This document shows, piece by piece, positions 25,013 through 36,278 of a stretch of 64,000 nucleotides of DNA. Under the pieces are notes generated by a model. That model made no database searches and was not told the DNA's origin. It saw only the letters and a list, made by a program, of their open reading frames with translations. Numbering within the stretch: position 1 is the stretch's first letter; each line of letters opens with the position of its first letter. The translations under genes were made by a program, and so were the position numbers. Source of the stretch: Acanthochlamys bracteata (Eukaryota > Streptophyta > Magnoliopsida > Pandanales > Velloziaceae); assembly GCA_019914995.1 (NCBI GenBank), contig CM034126.1, forward strand, positions 14,451,001 through 14,515,000, given 5' to 3'.

Positions 25013-26051
25013 CTAAAGAAACAAGCTAAAAGATTCAGTGATGAACTATAACTACAGAGTTATATATAAAAAGCATTCAGGACAACGCGTGCAATGGAGG
25101 CTATTGAAAAATCACAGCATAAATTTGGTACATTTTAGTACGACCATTAATCTATTAAAACATCAATACTGCCTAAACTGCCATGACACTACAAGTACCT
25201 CAGCCTATGAAGCAAAGGGCTATATTTATTTCTGGGAAGCACATGTAAAGTTCAACAAATAGGTTATCTTGTTTTACGAAAGAATGTAGAAAGTTGTACA
25301 TAGTAATTGACAATGACTAGCAGATAAACGATTTCGACTTCAATTGGGGTGATCAATTGATACCAAAACCACTATCCTTGGCACACTAAAATTACTCATT
25401 TCATTACTTCAAGAAATTCTAAAAATCAAAGACAAAAAACCATACACATAGAAATCATGATGAAGCCATGGCATGCAATTACCATACATTCTCCGGAGTT
25501 ACAACACAACTCATGTAATTCTTCAAAGTCCCAGCATAACATTAATCAGGCACTAGTATTTAGGAACCTAGTGACCATTTCGAATCCCTAGAACTACAAC
25601 ATAACCCATGCAAATATGTAATCTTTCAGATTCAGTTTTAAAACTATTCAGGCAATACCATTCGAGCATCCAGTTACGCTTCCGACTTTCGAATTCCTAC
25701 AACTTACCAAACCAATCTCGAACTAGATGCTAAAGACATCTGAATTTTCAGTACAGAAAAAAAAGGAATCATGGTGACTCAAAACACTCGCTCATGTCTT
25801 TGCCTTAGATAGATATACACCAACATCAACAAAATCGAACCTTTCCTTTCAATAAAATCCACAATAAAATAATCTAGCCGAACTAATTTAAACAAAAAGA
25901 ACAATCAATTTACAGAATAATTACAGTATAACTGATCGCCATTAACCCTCAGATAACCGAAGAAACTCACAAGTAGGAACGATTTTTCAGAATATGGTGA
26001 TGAATCGAACAGACAAATCAAATCGAAAACTGGAACAAAGAGAGATCTCAC
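25013..26051 (-). other. COX5C: leader (5' UTR) intron of COX5C
   Basis: On the minus strand a donor GATTCAACTG|GTGAGATCTC lies at 26051/26052 and an acceptor TTTCTTTAG|AAGGTGCC at 25013/25012, just before the ATG at 25004. The resulting 1039-base intron leaves a short first exon (26052 to about 26140) in the 5' UTR. Leader introns are known in Arabidopsis COX5C genes, where they raise expression. Splicing here is inferred from the sites and this precedent. Confidence 0.75.
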
Positions 26052-26140
26052 CAGTTGAATCACAGAAGAACAATATTTTTTCTTCAACGCCGGTGAAGAA
26101 GAACGAGCGATCGATTCGTGTTAAGAAAATTCTGGAGGGG

Positions 26141-26230
26141 TCGGGTGATAATCAGTAGCGAATCCTCTTTGGGCCGTATTTTGGGCTATCTGGCCCTATC
26201 GTTGGGTTTTGTAACTGGGTCTTCTTTCTT
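26141..26230 (-). promoter_or_regulatory. site II motifs in the COX5C promoter
   Basis: Two TGGGCY elements, TGGGCC at 26170-26175 and TGGGCT at 26182-26187, lie just upstream of the inferred COX5C first exon, with GGCCC at 26192-26196. Site II elements recur in promoters of plant nuclear genes for respiratory-chain proteins and are bound by TCP factors. Confidence 0.6.
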
Positions 26231-26329
26231 ACGTAAAGGACCCAAAATCATCTGCATCAAAAGAATACAAGAATTGAAACCCCATAAGATCGTGACGGCA
26301 CTATTATGGGCGTGTTATGCTCTTTAAAT

Positions 26330-27391
26330 TCACTCTATTATACAACAAAATTTTTATTTTTAATTTATTTTAAAAATTTAAAATATAAAACTTAGATTTA
26401 ATTTTCGTTAAAAATTCACTTCGAAAATTTATATTTTAAAACTAAATATTTTAATTTTTTACTTAACTTTAATAAAAACTAAATACAGTAATTACATTAT
26501 TGAAATTTTATAATAAATCATTTCTTATAAATTTATCTTTAAAAATTTACTTTGAAGTCTAAAGTAAGAAACTACGGTCTATTATAAGTTACTCATCTCC
26601 TACCATGGAGCATATCCTAGTTTCTGGTGAAAAACGGAATTCCGTTGACTCTAAGACTGGATCACAACTTTACAAGAGCGTTTCAAAAATTACTTTTCGT
26701 CATATTTTTAAATAATTTTTTTATTAAGTCAGTCTCCAAAACAAAATGAAGAAGATGAGTCTTTATAGCAATGGATGAGAAATATGGATTATATTTGGGT
26801 GTGCTTATTATTTCATTCTTTTTTCTTTTCATTCTAATTTTTTATTTTATATTTCTCAATAAATTTTTAAAATATTTTATAATTTTGTTCAAATCTAAAT
26901 AAAAAAGTTATATTCGTGAGAATATTATTATTTATTTTTATTTTTTTAGATAAAAAATATAAAACATATTTTTAAAAAAAAATTAAAATGTTTTTTATTT
27001 TAGAAAAACTCATTTATAATAAGCAATCCAAAACAACTTGGGAGAGCTATAGGGTGTACATTGAATAAATTTGACAAAAGCTAGCCAATATAGCAAAAAC
27101 AAATAATGGCACATTTACCTTGACTTTTGTTTTTCAATATCAAGTAATCAATCTTATGCCTTGACACTTCAAGAACACTTACAAGGCTAGATTTCAAGAG
27201 ATTGTGAAAGAAACTCAGCCAAATTAAAATAGTTACATTTTCTAAATCTACAAAGACACATGATGTGAACCTTGCACCTGCAAACAAACATATTAGCACA
27301 GCGTGTATATATCTAAAGAAAATGCATAACCTTCTAGTCTGCTAATTACTAAAACATACAAAAAGCTTTATACACGTATATGGAACTCACA
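26330..27391. other. AT-rich intergenic DNA upstream of COX5C and downstream of the receptor kinase
   Basis: Mostly A/T-rich, with one MITE relic (26794-27040) listed separately. The last 300 bases before 27391 should be the receptor kinase 3' UTR (minus strand). No gene is seen. Confidence 0.45.
26794..27040. mobile_element. degenerate AT-rich Tourist-like MITE
   Basis: The left end reads TATTTGGGTGTGCTTATT and the right end AATAAGCAATCCAAAACAAC. The reverse complement of the right end, GTTGTTTTGGATTGCTTATT, pairs well with the left. The inside is A/T-rich like the intact element at 50140-50399, whose left end also carries GGATTGCTTAT. No target duplication is clear. Confidence 0.55.
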
Positions 27392-30300
27392 TCAGTTGGT
27401 AATCAAGTGATGCAACTTCATTGTGTCGAAAGGCTCCAAAAGCACGCCGGAGCTATCATCAGATAACACGCGAGAAATATGAAGCATGCTTGGTCGAGAA
27501 TGTGGATCGGTAGAGATGCATGAAAGTGCCATCTTAGCGAGTAAAATCAGCTTTCCTTCCATTGCAGTAGAGGGCGCTACGATGCGTTGGTCAAGCACAT
27601 CTTTCAGTAGAATGTTATGCTCCCTCAGAGTTGGAACGGAGGAAATAAGGTCTGCAGGATGCCTTCCCAATATGATTTCCAACATCACCACTCCGAAACT
27701 GTATACATCAGCTTTTTCAGTAACTTTGACTGTAAATGCCAGCTCTGCGATTAAAATTAAGATCCTTGGTAACAGATTTAAGAGCTTAGAAGTAATGATA
27801 AAAGCAAATTTTAACTAGTAGTCATGAGGTAATCGGTAGACAAATTTGAAGTACATAGAATGATATCTAACCTGGAGCAAGATAGCCGTATGTGCCAGCA
27901 AGGATACTCCAGTTTGACGAATCAGGATATAGAACTCGTGCAACGCCGAAATCTGAGATGCAAGCCTTGAATTCTGAGTTCAACAAAATGTTCTTTGTTG
28001 ATAAGTCTCGATGAACTATTGCAGGGATGCAGTCGTGGTGCATGTAAGATAGAGCACTTGCGATGTCTTTAACTGTATTGTATCTTCTTTCCCAACATAG
28101 CCGCTTTGCTTCTTCAGGGCTTTCCAAAATCGATGCTAGGCTTCCTCTATCGATGTAATCATATATGAGAAACATGTGCCGTGTATTCATGCAGAAACCA
28201 TACAGATTAACAATACTACGATGTCTGATTTCTGTCAACACTTGAATCTCGTTCTCAAAACTTTTCTGGGCAGCCTGATCTTCAGATAGATGGATTCTTT
28301 TTACTGCGAACAACTGCCCGGTCTGAAGTTCAACTTTGTACACACTTCCATGTCCTCCCTTTCCAATGCAGTACTTGTCATCAAAATTTTCTGTCGCGGC
28401 AATAATGTAATCGTATGCGGCCTTCCCATCAAAATTCAGCGCAGAAGAGAAGTTCAAAATACAGCCACTGTTACTATTGTTTCTTATAGTAGCACCAGGT
28501 TTCTTTCTGGACAGCATCCAACAAACAAACACAAATATAGCCAAAGCTAGCAAACCAGACAAAGAAAATGCAGTGAATAATACAGTACGTCTACTATGAT
28601 TTCTTCTCAGATTCTGTCCTCCAGTTGCCTGGAAATCACAGTGAGGCAGTCCTCCCAATTCACCACATAAACCGTTGTTGTAAGCAAACCACTCCAGGGG
28701 AGATTTTTTAAACAATTTGCTATCAGGTAGAGGTCCCTCCAGATTGTTATGTGACAAGTTTATCACTTCCAAAGAAGGCATGCTTCCGAAAGAAGGTGGA
28801 ATCGTACCTGATAGATTGTTATGAGAAAGGTTGAGATTTAACAACAACTGCAGTTCTGAAAGCTCTCCTGGTAACTTACCAGTGATTAAATTATGGCTGA
28901 TGTCTAACAAAATCTGCAGATTCGCTAGTTTGCTGAGCTCCACCGGAATGCTTTCATTGAACTCATTTTGGCTCAGGTCTAGAGAGAGCAGTTTAAAACA
29001 ACGTCCTATTGATTGTGGAATAGGACCGACCAATCGGTTTGCAGACAAATCAAGATATTCAAGATTTTGCATTTGGCCTATCTCTGAAGGAATCAGACCA
29101 GAAATTCCATTCGACCTTAAGCTTAAATTAAACAAATATGAGAGATCAGCAAGAGAGCTTGGTATCCTTCCCGTAATTTGATTATAGGAAAGGTCCAAAT
29201 CTCTTATCTGAAGAAGCTTGTTGAACTGCTGTGGTATTTCTCCGGTGATCCAATTTCCAGAAACAGAAAGTCTTGTTAAAATTGGAGAGTATGCCCAGTT
29301 AGGTGATAGTTCGCCATAAAACTGGTTGAAACTGAGGTCAACAAAATCCATTTCTGGATATATCCCCAAATCTTCAGAGATATTTCCAGTAAGATGGTTG
29401 TTGCCCAGATTGATACGTACCAAAGTATCGCAGTTCTTCAGGCTCTTTGGAAGCGAGCCTTCAAAATGGTTAGAGTTTATAGTAAACCATTGCAGTTTCC
29501 TTCCTATGCAGATATCAGAAGGTATCTGACCAGTGAAATCATTTTCACCTAATGCAACAGTCTCTAAGTTTGTAAGATTTTCCATAGTATGTGGCAGAGG
29601 ACCAGATAACTTGTTACTGAACACTCGAAGATCAGCCAGGTTTCTTAACTTGCCAAATGATGGAGGTATCGAGCCATGGATATTATTCAGAATGATTGTT
29701 AGGAGGGCCAGGTTCACTAGATTTCCTAAATCAGGAGGGATGACCCCAGACAACTTATTCTCTTCCAAACACAAAATTTGTAGCATACTCAAGTTTCCTA
29801 AGCTCGGGGGAATTGTTCCGGAAATAGCGTTCTTTTTTACTTCAAGTTGGATTAAATTCATGGCATTTCCTATTTCACGAGGGATGAAACCAGACAACTC
29901 ATTGCTTCCCAAAAACAAAATTTCTAGCATACTCAAGTTTCCTAAGCTCGGAGGAATTGCTCCGGAAAGAGCATTGTCTGATACTTCAAAGTGGATTAAA
30001 TTCTTGGCACTTCCTATATCATAAGGGATGGAACCTGATATGTTGTTGGAAGAAAAGTTTAAGTACTGAATGCTGCTAAGGTTGCCAATGGTTGATGGTA
30101 TAGGACCAGTTAGTTGATTACTTGACATGTCAAGATCTTGCATGTTTGTTAGATTGCCTATTTCTAATGGTATTGGACCAGAGAGTTGGTTTTCAAGGAG
30201 GAGAACCTTCACTAGATTTGACAGGTTGCCAATGCTAGAAGGGACATTTCCAGTGAGAAAGTTTCGTGAGATCTTTAGTTCAGTCAAGCTTACAACATTA

Positions 30301-31139
30301 CCAAGCTCATCAGGTATTCGGCCAGAGAGGTTGTTATTTTCTAAGTTAAGCTTGCGTAGCTTGATTAAATTGCCAAAAGTGGGAGGAATAGAACCATGCA
30401 CCTGAGTGTCTGAGATGTTCAAAATGATTAAGTTAGTTAGATTGCCAAGCTCTTGGGGGATGTAACTAGAGAAGTTGTTCTCACTAAGACAAAGCTCACG
30501 TAGTCTGCCAAGAAGACTGATTTCAGGAGGAATTCTTCCGGTGAAACTGTTATGTTGAAGTTCAAGTGACAAGATGTTGGACCAGTTTGCAAAGAGGGAA
30601 GCAGGAATCTCGCCTGAAATCTCATTGTGAGATAGGTCGATCTTTGATACGAATGAGAGATTGGCTAAAGAGGTCGGCAAGCCACTAGAAAGCTGGTTAT
30701 GAGCGAGATCAAGAGAAACAAGGCTGGTAAGTGCACCTATGCTATGGGGAATTGCACCATATAGGAAATTGCGGCGGAGGTGGACAGCAGTGAGGGAGCG
30801 GAGAGTGGTGAAGTCAAGAGCATCTAGTGTACCTTCTAACCGGAAACGAGGAAGGGCAATCTCTACAACAGTTGCCTCAACACCACTGCATGTGATTCCC
30901 ACCCACTTGCATGGACTGGATGCAAAGTTCCATGAAGAGAGTGCTACCGGGTTTCCAAGGCTAGCCTTCCAGCGAAGTAGTGAACTTTTCTCAGAGGCTA
31001 GCGAAGAGGATGAAGCTAGAGGTTGGTGCAGTAGGAAGAGGGTTAAGAGAAAATACAGTAAACATGGAATCCTATGCTGTTGGATGTCTGAAGCAAAAAA
31101 GGACATATGTAAATCTTTGGCAACTGCTCCAATCATCAA
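27392..31139 (-). CDS. LRR receptor-like serine/threonine kinase, MIK2-like
   Basis: Two exons, 31139-27872 and 27744-27392 (TGA), encode 1206 residues. The single intron is phase 1 and splits the GAG of the YLAPE kinase motif, the usual place in this clade. Order: signal peptide (LLYFLLTLFLLHQPL, about residues 28-42), LRRNT cap (SLLRWKAS...CKWVGITC), 28-29 LRRs of 24 residues, a membrane helix near 852-876, then a kinase domain. The domain has GKGGHGSVYK (about 926-935), catalytic Lys near 947, HRDLSTKN (1043 on) and DFG (1063 on), so it should be an active RD kinase. MIK2 in Arabidopsis senses SCOOP peptides and pollen-tube cues; the ligand here is unknown. The codon-12 ATG at 31106 may be the real start, as it brings the signal peptide nearer the N terminus. 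Confidence 0.93.
29717..30004 (-). repeat. 144-bp tandem duplication inside the LRR domain
   Basis: Two adjacent 144-base units (29717-29860 and 29861-30004) are clearly alike, e.g. TGGATTAAATTC(A/T)TGGCA at 29848 and 29992. In protein they are LRRs 12-13 and 14-15, both carrying SG(A/T)IPPSLGNLSML. Similarity is much higher than between other LRRs. Confidence 0.85.
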
Positions 31140-32659
31140 ATGGAAAATAAGCAGCTGTGTTCGTGGGAGGAATTCTACTCAAGGTCTTCAGCAGTTATAA
31201 CACTTCAGAGAAGGTATCATTGTGCAATGTGATAGACAGCAGACTGCCAGACATTGCCCTTTCCTATGTATGTCGCCATACAGAATAGTCTACAAAGAAT
31301 AAAAAGTCCAGATACCTCCTAGGAGTACTTGGACTCGTGCATGTATATCTCACACACGGGGTAGAATAATTTAGCTAAATTCCAGATGTTGCCTGTTTGA
31401 TAAAATGACTTGCTCATATGAAAAAATGAAATCAATAGTGGCGTCTCAGGTACGCTTGCACTCAGGAGCTATCTTAGCCACATTTGGAAGATAACTTGAT
31501 AACTATGATGACCAGAGGATGTCACCAAATTACCTACTTTGTTAGAAGTATTCAGAATGTTCAGTAGAACAGTAAAACCGTCAAACAAGAGCGATGAAGC
31601 TTTCAAGTTGAAGACTTTGATCATCGTCTCACAAGCTGCAATGTTATAGCTTAAATACGCACGTAAACAATGAAACATGTTAGCAGAAATGTCAAAACAG
31701 CTTATGCACTTGATTTAAGAGTCTTGTGTTATATTCTTCCAGTGCACTTTGCCAAGTTATCATATTAAACCAAAATTTTAACCACAAGTATCGCTCTTAA
31801 GTATTTTAACTGTTCAAAGTTAGCCCCTTGAAGTTTGCTGGCAAAGTCCAAGTGCCCACATAAAACTTGAAACCCTTAATTACTTGATGCCTCAATTGCA
31901 AGTTCACAACTGCCATCGGGCATAAAAAAGGAGGTACAACTGAATTTTTGCAAAAGTCACGAGGCTATTAACTTAAATTCTCCTAGACTTGATAAACTTT
32001 CAGCACCAAATAGCACTACTTGATAAGCGCTCATAACAAGCAATCATCCATAATCTTAAGTTGTCAAACACTGCAAAATAGTGAAATACTGCAAACAGTT
32101 TACACTGCTAGTTCATTGGTCTAGTAAAATAGCTGGGAAAAATCAATACTAACAATCTCAACATCTGCCAGCTTACTAAATTATTCCAACCTCACAACAA
32201 ATTAACCACCACCAAAATTACACCTTATACCAAACGCAAAGAGTGTATGCAATCTAATACACTTGAACATTCATCAGAGCTAATAGCAAGGAACTCTCCG
32301 CAAAGTTTACAATTAATGGCAATCAGATCCATCACCTCACCTTTAATAATACGGGCAAAGCAAATTCAACATTTGTTTACTTCATTCCATCCAAAAAGGA
32401 ATAACCATTAAATACCTAAACTATTGGACTAAAGAAAATCTATTAGCTTGTTCCAGCATTCATTTAAAAAATAACATGGCTCATATCCAATACGGAGCCC
32501 TGATTTGGTATCTCTGGTACCATAACATGTCTTTAGAACAAAAGATCTTGAATAAGAGCAAAATTCTTAAACAAGGCTATCCAGAAATTCAACTCAGTTT
32601 TTCTCACTTTCAAGCCTAAGGAAGATGACATATTACAACCAAAACTACAGTAGACAGCT
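31140..32659. other. intergenic DNA between the receptor kinase and eL14
   Basis: Both neighbours are on the minus strand, so this holds the receptor-kinase promoter and leader (31140 upward) and the eL14 3' UTR (below 32660). Composition is ordinary for a plant spacer. Open frames such as 31469-31678 (69 codons, minus) have no recognisable content. Confidence 0.4.
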
Positions 32660-34475
32660 TCAAGCTGCAGGCTGCTTCTTCAGCTTCGCAAGTTCTTGCC
32701 TGATTGCACCTCCTCGCTGTATCACAAAACGAGTCACACAAAATCAACAGAAAGCTTATATGTTAATCCAACAATTTCCATTATTGTAATTTCACCACTC
32801 TCCAATCATGCCAACAGTTCTCTTAAACTTTCCGATACACACTACTATATTTAACTCATCACACTGCCTAAAATCAAAAAGGGAAGGGACAGACTATACA
32901 TAAACTACAATGTGTCAAATACCGGGCTGTCCATAAAGTATAAAGTAGAAGGCTAAGTCAAGGCTGAAACTCTAAACGAGTGAATTAGACCAAGTGCGAG
33001 AACTATAGATGACGGAATTGAAGCCAGTGGAAACACAAGAAATAGACTACAATTTTTATAAGCCCTATAGCAAAGTAAAACAAAGGATTGCAATTTACCT
33101 TGATCTTTGCCAACATGACCTTGAATCTGTCAAAGTCATTGAGAGAAGCCCTCTTCTTCTGCACAATAAGCTTCCTTCCCCATCTGCTGTTCTCCCATTT
33201 GTTCTTCACATCTACAAACAAGATTCATCGACAAGAAGTGGCAGAAATCATTTATTAAATTCAAGTAATGATGCTCAGAAAAAGAAACACTTACCAGCAG
33301 CTTCCATGGCAGCAATCAGGGATTTTTTCTTGGGAATCCTTGGAATGTCAATCTTAATGTCAGTTAAAGCTAGCCTTTTGAAGTTCATTTGATCTCGCAC
33401 CATGTCAGGAGCATCAACAAGAGCCTTTCAAATGTAAAAAGAATTCCATGTTAGTGTTTACATTAATGAAAAATACTCGTTAGTGGCATGCATAATAACA
33501 TGCAGACATTGTTGTTTATTAGTGTAATTTGTTTTGACATGATGCTATAAATAGACATGTAAACAACTTTTGCATAACATGTGCACATCATTAAGAAAGT
33601 TATGCTGCAGTATTTTGCATGAGAATCTCATGAAATGAGCGCGCTTACTGATGAAGTAATTAAAGAGCCAGTTACAACCTCAGATCAGATTCTACACATG
33701 CATCAAGGATGGCAATAACATATCAGGTTATACAAAATACAGAATTTTAGACTTGGCTATTAGCAAGTAGTAAGATAAGACCAAAGGCTGGATGCAAAAA
33801 CTAGTTTAGTCACCAGGTTGTAAAATTCACATTTCACAAAACACTGCATTTAACCTCATAATGAAAAAAACTACACTACATATCAAAAGATTTGAACATT
33901 ACAGAATCTGAAATGCAACACAGGAAGATTTAATTTTAATGCAAAAATCAAAAGGTCAAAATATAAAAACAGCAGACTTACTCTGTTCTGGTCAATGACG
34001 TCAACGATGACGACGAGCTTACCGTAGTCCTTACCGTAGTTAACCAGTGCTACACGGCCAATCTCAATGTACCTCTTGAACGGCTAGTATACATATAACA
34101 CACGAAGCAAATCAGAAACACGAAATATAATAAATCAGTTGAACAATCATGTAATGCAGATAAAACTTTCAAGTCTAACCATACGGAAGCAAAATTAGCT
34201 AAATATAAGTATAAACGAACATTAATAAGTAGGAAGCCGCACGGACAACGTTGGATGAGATATTACTGACAGACGAAAAACCACGAACATAAAAACAAAA
34301 AGTACATCTATTGATTATATCTCCAGAGAACAAACGGATCCAGAAACAAAATGTAGAAAAATTTTCGATCAAACACAAAGGGAAGCATCTCCATTCAGTG
34401 AGATAAAGAGAAAACGTGAAATCAGAAGGAAACCCAGAGATCATGAAGAGAGATGGAAGAGAAATTTCTCACCAT
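32660..34475 (-). CDS. RPL14: 60S ribosomal protein eL14
   Basis: Five exons on the minus strand, 34475-34473, 34083-33982, 33424-33295, 33211-33099, 32716-32660 (TGA), give 134 residues, the normal plant length. Text such as [40 protein letters not shown] and [15 protein letters not shown] is typical eL14, with an N-terminal KOW-like SH3 fold and a basic C-terminal half. It is a structural protein of the cytosolic large subunit. Exon 1 contributes only the ATG: GTGAGA follows it directly, and exon 2 begins CCG after TAG. Phases agree throughout. Confidence 0.95.
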
Positions 34476-34760
34476 GGCTGCTGGTCGAAGCTTTGCGGCG
34501 GAGAGCAGGAACAAGTGAGGCGAAAGACGAGAGACTCGTTGTTCAGGGTTAGGGTTTCGTTATATCAGTGATCGGAGGCTAAATAAAGCTTTACCATCCG
34601 TTGGATTTAATGAACGGTTGTTAGGAATGACGCAGGCTAAATAAAGCTTTACCATCCGTAATGAACGTTTACGAACGAATGCGTTAACTTTAGATTGGTG
34701 GGCTTGTGAGTTGGACTCAAGTCCAATGTCCAATCAAACGTTGGGCTTTCTGTCCAATAT
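34476..34760 (-). promoter_or_regulatory. eL14 promoter with telo box, site II and CCAAT motifs
   Basis: On the minus strand AAACCCTAA (34549-34557) is a perfect telo box within about 80 bases of the ATG. Further upstream lie two TGGGCT site II elements (34699-34704, 34742-34747) and three CCAAT words at about 34722-34756. Telo boxes next to site II elements are a known pattern in plant ribosomal-protein promoters, linking expression to cell growth. Confidence 0.75.
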
Positions 34761-35012
34761 GAGGCGTTTGAAAATACTTATAAAATTAAATTTTTTTAAA
34801 ATAAAAAATATTTTTTTTTAAAAATAAATTTTTTTTATTTTTAAAAAAATAATAAAAATATACAATAAAAAAATATCATTCCGTAAAATTTTTTTATATT
34901 TTTTAAATTTTAAATAAATATTTTATATATTTATAAAATATATATTAAAAAATATAAAATAAAAAAAAAAATTAATAAACAGCTTTTTATAAGCTGCGCC
35001 GAACGCACCCCA
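34761..35012. mobile_element. AT-rich Tourist-like MITE
   Basis: Left end GAGGCGTTTGAAAATACTTATAA; right end TTATAAGCTGCGCCGAACGCACCCC. The reverse complement of the right end (GGGGTGCGTTCGGCGCAGCTTATAA) is an imperfect match to the left. The interior is almost pure A/T. It sits 200 bases upstream of the eL14 telo box. Confidence 0.6.
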
Positions 35013-35570
35013 CGTTCCCCCCATGAGGCAACGATGCAGTAATTTCTGTCCAACCCCCTTCAAGCTGATGTTTAAAAATACTTATTAATGTTTTTTCATT
35101 CTAAAATTTTATTTTATATTTTTAGTAATTTTTTTATAATATTATAAAAAATTGATTAATATAATTTTTAATTGTTTATTTTAGATTTCTTAATAAACTT
35201 TTTATAATATTATAGAAATTTTTAACAAATTTAAAAATAATAAAATTACATCATAAAATTCTATTATTATATTTATTTTATGTTTAATTCAAACAAATTA
35301 GTTTTATAAGCACTTTTAAATAGTCTGTATGCATGCAATTTTCATCAGTTAAAAAATGTGGTAACACATTACTGCAATATTTTAGTGCTTTTAAAACAAA
35401 TTTATTAGAATAAAAAATATTTTAAATTTATTTGTTAAAATAAGCTCTAATTTTATATAATAAAATATATATAATTTTTTATAATTTTAAATTGTTTTTA
35501 AAATATTATAAAAGTTTATTGAATATATAAAATAAATTTTAGAATGAAAATAACTTAAAAAGTTAGTTAA
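35013..35570. other. AT-rich DNA between MITE relics
   Basis: Nearly all A and T. TTTAAAAATACTTATTAA near 35069 and TTATAAGCACTTTTAAATA near 35305 look like a further pair of eroded element ends, but I cannot fix boundaries. No coding sequence. Confidence 0.35.
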
Positions 35571-35798
35571 GCGTTCGTTTTGAATTGTTTATAAAATAAA
35601 ATTTTTTAAAATAAAAATATTTTTTTAAAAAATAAGTTTTATTTTTTACTTTTAAAAAATAAAAAGATTTTATTACGTTAAAATTTTTTATTTTTTAAAT
35701 TTTAAATAAATTCTTTTAAAATTTATAAATATATATTATAAAATTAAACATTAAAAATTAACAAAATTATTTATTAAAAAGCTGAATCAAACACACTC
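35571..35798. mobile_element. AT-rich Tourist-like MITE relic
   Basis: Left end GCGTTCGTTTTGAATTGTTTATAA; right end ATTAAAAAGCTGAATCAAACACAC. The ends are imperfectly inverted and the interior is A/T-rich, like its neighbours. Confidence 0.5.
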
Positions 35799-36025
35799 TT
35801 ACTTATAAAAAACTGCTTATTAATTTTTTTCTATTTTACGTTTTTTAATATATATTTTATAAATATATAAAAATTTATTAAAAAATTTAAAAAATGTAAA
35901 AAGTTTTAAAAAATTTTTTTTATTATATATTTTTATTATTTTTTAAAAATAAAAAAAAATAAAACTTATTTAAAAAAAATAAAAATATTTTCATTTTAGA
36001 AAAGCTCTGCACTCCCAAACGCCCT
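35799..36025. mobile_element. AT-rich Tourist-like MITE relic upstream of GLTP1
   Basis: Begins TCTTACTTATAAAAAACTGC and ends AGAAAAGCTCTGCACTCCCAAACGCCC. The CCCAAACGCCC end is the reverse complement of the GGGCGTTTGGG start of the intact copy at 50140. It abuts the copy at 35571 and ends about 105 bases before the GLTP1 TATA box. Confidence 0.55.
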
Positions 36026-36130
36026 TCTGAAGCGTCAAAAGAATAGGTTCTTTCCCGCAATTCACGCGATTATTTCTTCTCTTTTTCAGATTCGTTTCTG
36101 TTTCCGTTTGATAATTCACCCGCTGAACTC

Positions 36131-36138
36131 TATATATT
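36131..36138 (+). promoter_or_regulatory. TATA box of the GLTP1 gene
   Basis: TATATATT in the context GAACTCTATATATTTGTAAA, about 150 bases before the inferred leader donor at 36279. The expected start site would be near 36165-36170. Confidence 0.5.
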
Positions 36139-36278
36139 TGTAAATTAGTCCTCGTTATTATTACTTAGCCATTCGTTCTTTTGATTATTAAGCAAGCTCT
36201 CGACAGAAAGTAAAATCCCGGAGTTCGTTTGGTGGTTGTGTTCTTCAGGAGGCATTCACGGATTCAGTTAAAAACTGT

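Noticed and set aside
28290-30405. Several plus-strand frames opposite the LRR kinase (e.g. 29533-30024)
   Set aside because: Antisense shadows of the LRR repeats; the repeat texture is inherited from the real minus-strand gene.
33009-33392. Plus-strand frame of 127 codons
   Set aside because: Antisense to eL14 exons 3 and 4 and the intron between; not a gene.
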